A DNA stretch of 8,774 nucleotides from assembly GCA_028875085.1 (NCBI GenBank), contig JAPPFU010000240.1:1-8774 (forward strand). Reading direction: 5' to 3'. Below the pieces are notes generated by a model. The model was not told the origin of the DNA and did no database searches. It worked only from the letters and a program-made list of their open reading frames with translations. Below are positions 1 to 8,774 of this stretch, piece after piece; within the stretch, counting starts at the first letter, position 1, and each line of letters begins with the position of its first letter. A program made the translations under genes and the position numbers. This DNA comes from Chloroflexota bacterium (lineage in GTDB: Bacteria > Chloroflexota > Dehalococcoidia > Lucifugimonadales > Australimonadaceae).

Positions 1-662
1 ACCCGATGCTCGGCCACCGGGGCGTCCGCGTCGGCATCACCATGCCCGAGGTCTACGACATGCAAGTGCGCGCCATCTTCGGCGCCGCCGCCCGCCTCGC
101 CAACGAGGGCGTCGTCGCCCTACCCGAGGTGATGATTCCCATCGTTTCCCACGTCAACGAACTGCGGCGCCTCAAGCCCCGCCTGGCGGAGGTCGCCCGC
201 GCCACGCTGGAATCGGCGGGCGTGGACCTCGAGTTCCGCTTCGGCACGATGATCGAGGTGCCCCGCGCCGCCCTCACCGCCGGAGAGATCGCCAAGGAGG
301 CCGCCTTCTTCTCCTTCGGCTCCAACGACCTGACGCAGATGACCTTCGCTTACAGCCGCGACGACGCCGAGGCCAAGTTCCTGCGCCACTACACCGGCTC
401 CGAAGTGCTGCCCTGGAACCCCTTCGAGAGCCTCGACACCGGCGGCGTGGGCCGCCTGATGCGGATGGCCGCCGACGAGGGGCGTGCGGAGAACCCTGCT
501 CTGATGGTCGGCATTTGTGGCGAACACGGCGGCGACCCCCGCAGCGTCGCCTTCTGCCACGACCTGGGCCTCGACTACGTCTCCTGCTCCCCCTTCCGCG
601 TCCCCGTCGCCCGCCTGGCCGCCGCCCAGAGCGCCCTCGGCCAGCTCGCGCCTAACGAATAG
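1..662 (+). CDS. ppdK: Pyruvate phosphate dikinase, C-terminal part (5' truncated by window edge)
   Basis: PPDK interconverts pyruvate + ATP + phosphate and PEP + AMP + pyrophosphate in the cytoplasm. Only the PEP/pyruvate-binding TIM-barrel end is present; the frame is open to the window's left edge, so the ATG at 6 is internal. Counting from that Met, visible family motifs are MLGHRGVRVGITMPE at the left end, the EVMIPIVSH strand (~41-49), GTMIEVPRAAL (~80-90, with the metal-ligand Glu), FSFGSNDLTQMTF (~103-115, with the Asn-Asp pair that contacts substrate) and GICGEHGGDP (~169-178, with the catalytic acid Cys at 171), followed by the diagnostic CSPFRVPVARLAAAQ end. All expected active-site residues of this part are intact and the C-terminus is of normal length, ending in TAG at 660-662. 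The PEP-utilising family also includes PEP synthase and PTS enzyme I, but the GEHGGDP and CSPFRVP signatures are those of PPDK. The gene is separated by 183 bases and a promoter from glnA, so it is probably a separate transcription unit. Confidence 0.95.
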   Translation, partial: PMLGHRGVRVGITMPEVYDMQVRAIFGAAARLANEGVVALPEVMIPIVSHVNELRRLKPRLAEVARATLESAGVDLEFRFGTMIEVPRAALTAGEIAKEAAFFSFGSNDLTQMTFAYSRDDAEAKFLRHYTGSEVLPWNPFESLDTGGVGRLMRMAADEGRAENPALMVGICGEHGGDPRSVAFCHDLGLDYVSCSPFRVPVARLAAAQSALGQLAPNE

Positions 663-664
663 AA

Positions 665-710
665 GCCTCGCACGACCTTCTTTTCGAGAGCACCACGCCT
701 GGTCTGAGGC
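665..710 (+). terminator. Possible weak terminator stem just after ppdK
   Basis: Three bases after the ppdK stop codon, GCCTC (665-669) and GACC (674-677) can pair with GGTC (701-704) and GAGGC (706-710). This gives a 9-bp stem with an asymmetric internal loop (4 bases against 1) and a 23-base terminal loop. There is no T-run after the stem, so it is not a classical intrinsic terminator. Position is the main argument, and chance pairing in GC-rich DNA is quite possible. Confidence 0.2.
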
Positions 711-743
711 GCGCACACGCCACACCGTCCACCCCGGCCCATT

Positions 744-759
744 GGTGAGAATCTTCACA
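744..759 (+). promoter_or_regulatory. Palindromic operator-like site GGTGA-N6-TCACA upstream of glnA
   Basis: GGTGA (744-748), six bases, then TCACA (755-759). The inner GTGA and TCAC arms are perfect inverted repeats. The layout is that of a CRP/FNR-family site (consensus TGTGA-N6-TCACA) with one mismatch in the first base. Its centre (751.5) lies about 50 bases upstream of the predicted transcription start at ~802 and 8 bases before the -35 box. That could suit an activator or a repressor. The regulator is unknown; a nitrogen regulator with a similar half-site is equally possible. Confidence 0.4.
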
Positions 760-783
760 AGCAATGTTGACATCCTTTCACAA
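754..783 (+). repeat. TTCACAA direct repeat across the glnA promoter
   Basis: The heptamer TTCACAA occurs at 754-760 and again at 777-783, start to start 23 bases apart (about two helical turns). The first copy overlaps the right arm of the upstream palindrome and the second lies in the spacer between the -35 and -10 boxes. Two same-face copies around a promoter suggest a regulator bound twice, with the inner copy positioned to block RNA polymerase. The stretch is clearly more AT-rich than the surrounding DNA, which makes seven-base matches less surprising. Confidence 0.3.
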
Positions 784-795
784 TTTGCCTATCAT
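767..795 (+). promoter_or_regulatory. Sigma70-type promoter of glnA-gltB
   Basis: A perfect -35 hexamer TTGACA (767-772), a spacer of exactly 17 bases, and a -10 hexamer TATCAT (790-795, five of six matches to TATAAT). The predicted start is near 802, giving a leader of about 44 bases before the glnA ATG. The region is a local AT-rich island in very GC-rich DNA. No sigma54 element (GG-N10-GC type) was noticed, so the sequence points to housekeeping sigma plus regulators. Confidence 0.75.
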
Positions 796-845
796 CCATC
801 CCCGGCGTCGGGAAGCGGCGCCATTCTTCTTTATAGCGGCATAGC

Positions 846-2180
846 ATGAACGGGCACGGCGACCCCCGCGACTACGTCCTGCGCATGGCGAAGGACAACG
901 ACGTGCGTTTCATTCGCCTCTGGTTCACCGACATCCTCGGCAGCCTCAAGGGATTCGCCATCACCGTCGAAGAACTCGAAGGCGCCCTCGACCGCGGCAT
1001 GGACTTCGACGGCTCGGCGGTCGAAGGATTCGCCCGCGTCGACGAGTCGGACATGGTGGCGATGCCCGATCCCGCCACTTTCTCCATCCTCCCGTGGCGT
1101 CCGCGCCAGAACGCCGTCGCCCGCGTCTTCTGCGACATCACCAGGCCGGACGGAGAGCCGTTCGAAGGCGACTCGCGCCACGTGCTCAAGACGGCGCTCA
1201 AGCGCGCCTCCGACGCGGGCTACACCTTCATGGTCGGCCCCGAGATGGAGCACTTCTACTTCAAAAGCGCGCAGGCGCCGGAACCTCTTGACGAGGGCGG
1301 CTACTTCGACTTCACGCCGCTCGACACGGCCACCGACCTGCGCCGCGAGACCGTCCTCACCCTCGAAGAGATGGGCATACCCATCGAGTACAGTCACCAC
1401 GAGGCCGCCCACTCCCAGCACGAGATTGATCTGCGCCATACCGACGCCCTGACGATGGCCGACTCCGTGATGACCTACCGCCAGGCCGTCAAAGACATCG
1501 CCATGCGCCACGGCGTCTACGCCACCTTCATGCCCAAGCCCCGCGCCGATCAGAACGGCAACGGCATGCACGTGAACCAGTCGCTCTTCCGCGGCGACGA
1601 CAACGCCTTCTACGCCGCCGCCGACCCTTACCGCCTCAGTGCCGAGGCGCATCAATACATCGCCGGGCTGCTGCGCCACGCGCCCGAGATCGCCATCGTC
1701 TGCGCCCAGTGGGTCAACTCCTACAAGCGCCTGGTGCCTGGCTTCGAAGCGCCCACCTACGTATCGTGGGCCGCCGTTAACCGCAGTGACCTTGTCCGCG
1801 TACCCGCGCACCGCCCCGGCAAAGAGGAGTCCACCCGCGTCGAGTTCCGCCTGCCCGACCCGACTTGCAATCCCTACCTCGCTTTCGCCGCGATGCTCAC
1901 CGCCGGGCTTGCCGGCATCGAGCGCGCCTACGACCCGGTGCCTGCCGCCGTCGAGGACGCCGCCAAACTCTCCGACGCCGAGCGCGCCGACAGAGGCATC
2001 CGCCGCCTCCCTGGCAGCCTCTACGAGGCCATCGAGGCCGCCGAGGGCTCCGCCATCTTGCGCCGTGCGCTAGGCGACCACGTCTGCGACAGCCTCCTGA
2101 AGAACAAGCGCATCGAGTGGGAAGACTACCGCTCCGCCGTCACCGACTACGAACTGAAGCGCTATCTGGCCATTCTGTAG
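846..2180 (+). CDS. glnA: Type I glutamine synthetase (GSI-alpha-like)
   Basis: ATP-dependent ligation of ammonia to glutamate giving glutamine; family members are cytoplasmic dodecamers. At 444 residues it is the length of Bacillus-type GlnA and lacks room for the ~25-residue insertion of GSI-beta enzymes. Beta-grasp domain: residues ~17-100, with the Asp loop FDGSAVEG (54-61) and R64 in the following GFARVDESDM, where GSI-alpha enzymes carry the Arg used in glutamine feedback. Catalytic domain: GPEMEHFYF (131-139, metal ligands E133 and E135), HEAAHSQHEI (185-194, E186 and E193), PKPRADQNGNGMHV (230-243, ammonia/metal-site H242), NSYKRLVPGFEAP (291-303, R295 and flap E301) and RVEFRLPDPTCNPYLAF (331-347, E333 and R335). 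The tyrosine adenylylated in GSI-beta is not present: the equivalent place reads DAAKLSDAER before LPGSLYEAI. Regulation is therefore probably by feedback and transcription. The ATG at 846 fits the normal family N-terminus, but no Shine-Dalgarno motif precedes it. The stop codon lies two bases before gltB. Confidence 0.97.
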   Translation: MNGHGDPRDYVLRMAKDNDVRFIRLWFTDILGSLKGFAITVEELEGALDRGMDFDGSAVEGFARVDESDMVAMPDPATFSILPWRPRQNAVARVFCDITRPDGEPFEGDSRHVLKTALKRASDAGYTFMVGPEMEHFYFKSAQAPEPLDEGGYFDFTPLDTATDLRRETVLTLEEMGIPIEYSHHEAAHSQHEIDLRHTDALTMADSVMTYRQAVKDIAMRHGVYATFMPKPRADQNGNGMHVNQSLFRGDDNAFYAAADPYRLSAEAHQYIAGLLRHAPEIAIVCAQWVNSYKRLVPGFEAPTYVSWAAVNRSDLVRVPAHRPGKEESTRVEFRLPDPTCNPYLAFAAMLTAGLAGIERAYDPVPAAVEDAAKLSDAERADRGIRRLPGSLYEAIEAAEGSAILRRALGDHVCDSLLKNKRIEWEDYRSAVTDYELKRYLAIL

Positions 2181-2182
2181 CC

Positions 2183-6694
<4,512 letters not shown>

Positions 6695-6711
6695 CCCGCC
6701 GCGAACAACGG

Positions 6712-6760
6712 CAGCGCCATTTCCTCCCGCCGCGACGCTGACGCGCCGGAGGTGGCGCTG
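6712..6760 (+). promoter_or_regulatory. Strong bulged inverted repeat in the gltB-antiporter gap
   Basis: CAGCGCCA (6712-6719) is perfectly complementary to TGGCGCTG (6753-6760). Inside it, after a three-base bulge TTT (6720-6722), CCTCC (6723-6727) pairs with GGAGG (6748-6752). The result is a 13-bp stem with one bulge and a 20-base GC-rich loop, filling more than half of the 89-base gap. No T-run follows, so it is not a classical intrinsic terminator. It ends 13 bases before the antiporter's ribosome binding site and could act as an mRNA-stabilising 3' structure for gltB, a partial terminator or a leader element of the next gene. No promoter hexamers were recognised in this gap. Confidence 0.45.
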
Positions 6761-6773
6761 ATAGGCTGCTCTC

Positions 6774-6778
6774 GGGAG
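6774..6778 (+). promoter_or_regulatory. Shine-Dalgarno GGGAG for the antiporter
   Basis: GGGAG lies five bases before the GTG at 6784. It is the clearest ribosome binding site in the window and decides the non-ATG start. The protein then opens directly with the first membrane segment, as is usual in this family. Confidence 0.6.
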
Positions 6779-6783
6779 TTGCC

Positions 6784-8511
6784 GTGGTCCATTCGTACCT
6801 CTTCATCGACCTCATCATCATCATCGTCGCCGCCTTCTTCGGCGCGATTGCGGTGCGCCTGCTGCGCCTGCCCACCATCCTCGGCTACCTCGGTGTCGGC
6901 ATCCTCGTCGGCCCTCACGGCCTCGGGCTGGTCAGGGAGGTCGAATCGGTGGAGACGCTGGCAGAGTTCGGCGTCATCCTGCTGCTCTTCGCCGTCGGCG
7001 TGGAACTCTCGCTGTCCGACCTGCGCAAGGTCGGCAACCGCACCGTCGCCGCAGGGGCGCTGCAGATCGGAGCGATGATGGCCGTCGGCTTCGGCGTCGG
7101 GCGCCTCCTGGGTTGGAGCGGCGGCCAGACCGTCGTCCTCGGCTTTGTCCTCGCCCTCAGCTCCACCATGGTTGTGCTCAAAACGCTGAGCGACCGAGGC
7201 GAATTGCAGATGGTGCATGGGCGCATCCTCACAGGATTCATGCTCCTGCAAGACCTGGCGTTCGTGCCGATGATTGCCGTGATTCCCGCCTTGAGCGGCG
7301 ACGGCGGCCTCGACCTGGCAGGGTTAGGCATTGGCTTGGGCCAGGCCTTCGCTGTGCTTGGCCTCATCCTGCTGCTGGGCGGCCGGGTTGTCCCGTGGCT
7401 GCTGACGCGCGTGGCCAACATCGGCTCGCGCGAGACCTTCGTACTCGCCGTCGTCACCATCGCCTTCGCCGCCGCCGCCGCCACCAACGCCGTCGGCCTC
7501 TCCGCCGCCCTGGGCGCGTTCGCGGCAGGACTGGTCATCTCCGAGTCGGACTGGATCGGCCACCAGGCGCTGCAGCAGATTATGCCCTTGCGGGACATCT
7601 TCGCCGCCCTCTTCTTCGCCAGCCTCGGCGCCGCCACCGACCCCGCCTTCGTCCTCGACAACCTGCCGATAGTTCTTCTGCTCGCCGCCGTGGCCATCGT
7701 CGTGAAGGGCGTGGTGACGGTGGGGGCGGTAAAGGCAGCCGGATACTTGCCGAACACTGCGCTCCGCACCGGGTTCGGCAATACGCAGATCGGCGAGTTC
7801 GGCTTCATCCTTGCAGCCACTGCCGCGACCGCGGGCGCCGTGGGCGCCGACTTCCTGCCCCTGGTGGCCGCCGCCACCGTCATCACGATGGCCGCCACGC
7901 CCGGCTTCTTCGTCCTTGGCGCGAGGCTCACTATGGCGCTGGCCGGACGCGACCGCCGCTTGCGCCCCTATCTGCCCGGCGCGTCCGGCGCCGAGCGCGC
8001 CAGCGAGCGCCTCCCGCGCTACCACGACCACGTGCTGCTGGCCGGGTATGGGCGCGTCGGCTCCCTGGTCGCCGAAACCCTCGCCGAGCGCGCTATTCCC
8101 CTCATCGCCATCGACGAGGACCCCGCGGCGGTGCGCCGCGCCGTTGAAGCGGGCCATCACGCCCTGCTGGGGGACGCCGCGAACGATTCGGTGCTGCGCG
8201 CCGCCGGCATCGACCGCGCCCGTGTGCTCATCATCGCCGCGCCCGACCCTGTGGCGACGGTGGTGACCGCCCAACACGCCGTGCGCCTCCACCCCCGCCT
8301 GCCCGTCATAGCCCGCGTCGGCTGGGGGGAGGCGGCCGACCGCATGCGCAAGATCGGCGTCCAAGACCACGTGTGGCCGGAGATGGAGGCGGGCGTGGAG
8401 ATGATCAGCCGCGCGCTGCGGCACTACGACGACCACAGCGTCGAGACGGAGGCGGGGCGCCGCGAGGCGCGTGAGCGCCTGGCCACCCAAGACACTGAGG
8501 AGGGTGGATAG
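6784..8511 (+). CDS. CPA2/Kef-type cation:proton antiporter with C-terminal TrkA-N (RCK) domain
   Basis: An inner-membrane monovalent cation (K+ or Na+) : proton exchanger, probably for pH and ion homeostasis; the ion cannot be read from sequence. The protein has 575 residues starting at GTG with a good Shine-Dalgarno. Residues ~1-390 are a hydrophobic Na_H_Exchanger domain with about 12-13 membrane segments. Visible motifs are LRLPTILGYLGVGILVGPHG (~28-47), LAEFGVILLLFAVGVELSL, LSSTMVVLKTL, TGFMLLQDLAFVPM with the conserved Q156-D157 pair of the ion site, FFASLGAATDPAFVL and NTQIGEFGFILA. A charged linker (~391-412) leads to a Rossmann TrkA-N domain (~413-530): DHVLLAGYGRVGSLV with GxGxxG at G421, G423 and G426, then the acidic strand end IAIDEDP and LLGDAAND, as expected for NAD(H)-type ligand binding. 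The last ~45 residues are charged and no complete TrkA-C domain is seen. KefB, KefC and YbaL are relatives; I do not assign a gene symbol. It lies 89 bases after gltB with a hairpin between them, so co-transcription is uncertain and a functional link to nitrogen assimilation is not evident. Confidence 0.92.
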   Translation: MVHSYLFIDLIIIIVAAFFGAIAVRLLRLPTILGYLGVGILVGPHGLGLVREVESVETLAEFGVILLLFAVGVELSLSDLRKVGNRTVAAGALQIGAMMAVGFGVGRLLGWSGGQTVVLGFVLALSSTMVVLKTLSDRGELQMVHGRILTGFMLLQDLAFVPMIAVIPALSGDGGLDLAGLGIGLGQAFAVLGLILLLGGRVVPWLLTRVANIGSRETFVLAVVTIAFAAAAATNAVGLSAALGAFAAGLVISESDWIGHQALQQIMPLRDIFAALFFASLGAATDPAFVLDNLPIVLLLAAVAIVVKGVVTVGAVKAAGYLPNTALRTGFGNTQIGEFGFILAATAATAGAVGADFLPLVAAATVITMAATPGFFVLGARLTMALAGRDRRLRPYLPGASGAERASERLPRYHDHVLLAGYGRVGSLVAETLAERAIPLIAIDEDPAAVRRAVEAGHHALLGDAANDSVLRAAGIDRARVLIIAAPDPVATVVTAQHAVRLHPRLPVIARVGWGEAADRMRKIGVQDHVWPEMEAGVEMISRALRHYDDHSVETEAGRREARERLATQDTEEGG

Positions 8512-8519
8512 GGAACCCG

Positions 8520-8541
8520 GGCGTGGGCGCGCAACCACGCC
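8520..8541. terminator. Hairpin between convergent genes, possible bidirectional terminator
   Basis: GGCGTGG (8520-8526) pairs perfectly with CCACGCC (8535-8541) around an 8-base loop, with a further G-T pair possible outside (8519 with 8542). It occupies the 40-base gap between the antiporter stop (8511) and the convergent MFS stop (8552-8554). That is the place where a shared terminator would sit and pairing works on both strands. No T-run follows on either strand, so termination efficiency is uncertain. Confidence 0.4.
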
Positions 8542-8551
8542 TCGCCGACGC

Positions 8552-8774
8552 TTAGCGCCTTGCCGCGCGCACCGGGAAGCGCGACGCCAGCAGGAACACT
8601 ACCGACGTCGCCAGCATCAGAAACACCAGCGCCGTCAGCCAGCCGTCGTAGGAACCCGTCCGCTCGAACACCAGCCCCGGCAGGTACGACCATCCGCCGC
8701 TGCCCAGCAGCACCATCCCGTAGATCCACCCTCGGATGGTGTCGAACCAGCGCCGTCCGTAGGCGCGCCCGAGG
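8552..8774 (-). CDS. MFS transporter, C-terminal end (5' truncated by window edge)
   Basis: On the - strand, the frame entering at 8773 is open for 73 residues to TAA (complement of 8552-8554). It reads LGRAYGRRWFDTIRGW, then a membrane segment (~14-34, IYGMVLLGSGGWSYLPGLVF), a short loop ERTGSYDGW typical of the hairpin between the last two MFS helices, then a second membrane segment (~45-64, LTALVFLMLATSVVFLLAS) and a short basic tail FPVRAARR. The RRYGRR-like loop followed by a Gly-rich helix and a GSYxxx(W/F) turn resembles MFS members such as the oxalate/formate antiporter and monocarboxylate transporter groups. The substrate cannot be told from this fragment. A different minus-strand frame across the same bases (8424-8729) also stays open, but it lacks hydrophobic segments and overlaps the antiporter gene, so this frame is preferred. 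Orientation is convergent to the antiporter. Confidence 0.8.
   Translation of the reverse strand, partial: LGRAYGRRWFDTIRGWIYGMVLLGSGGWSYLPGLVFERTGSYDGWLTALVFLMLATSVVFLLASRFPVRAARR

Noticed and set aside
826..837. A second -10-like element (TATAGC in TTCTTTATAGC) close to the glnA start
   Set aside because: No -35 match lies at 16-18 bases upstream, and it would leave almost no leader. The TTGACA/TATCAT pair explains the region better.
663..845. A small gene or sRNA in the ppdK-glnA gap
   Set aside because: The frames open here continue from out-of-frame readings of ppdK and have no start with a ribosome site or conserved-looking product. The gap is adequately explained by a promoter region.
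831..1811. A 326-residue open frame opposite glnA, and a 217-residue one at 120-773 opposite ppdK
   Set aside because: Same GC-driven antisense effect. The translations have no recognisable domains, while the + strand proteins match well-known enzymes over their full length.
1865..2182. An N-terminal extension of GltB by 106 residues starting inside glnA
   Set aside because: The extension is an Arg/Pro-rich out-of-frame reading of glnA. GOGAT maturation needs the catalytic Cys near the N-terminus, which the ATG at 2183 provides.

Overview
The window is dense, GC-rich bacterial DNA in which codons end mostly in C or G. It holds four genes on the + strand and the tail of one gene on the - strand. 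In order: the C-terminal third or less of pyruvate phosphate dikinase (1-662), a complete type I glutamine synthetase (846-2180), a complete large subunit of glutamate synthase (2183-6694), a complete CPA2/Kef-type cation:proton antiporter with a TrkA-N domain (6784-8511), and, convergent to these, the last two membrane segments of an MFS transporter (8552-8773). The protein sequences resemble free-living high-GC bacteria. The GltB N-terminus and the GlnA type recall Chloroflexota, but this is an impression from memory, not a search result. There is no phage, transposon, CRISPR, rRNA or tRNA signature, and no stretch over 300 bases without a gene.

The core of the window is the GS/GOGAT ammonium-assimilation pair. 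glnA and gltB are separated by only 2 bases and almost certainly share a transcript. A near-consensus sigma70-type promoter (TTGACA, 17-base spacer, TATCAT) lies in the 183-base gap upstream of glnA. A GGTGA-N6-TCACA palindrome and a TTCACAA direct repeat overlay it, which suggests dedicated transcriptional control. GS makes glutamine from glutamate and ammonia; GOGAT transfers the amide nitrogen to 2-oxoglutarate. PPDK upstream works at the pyruvate/PEP node and so touches the carbon-skeleton side. No gltD (the NAD(P)H-oxidising small subunit) follows gltB, so the electron-donating partner must be encoded elsewhere or be ferredoxin.

The most unusual observation is inside GltB. Between the conserved TDGGLRRG...AMLGA segment and the 3Fe-4S cysteines, about 12 residues that are nearly invariant in the family (the ...EExGFxTxxLVALG... 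stretch) are missing in frame, although everything around them is intact. Other points of interest are the loss of the adenylylation tyrosine position in GlnA, a strong bulged inverted repeat in the gltB-antiporter gap, and a compact hairpin between the two convergent transporter genes. I found no clear new multi-gene system; this is mostly conserved metabolism with a few local oddities.
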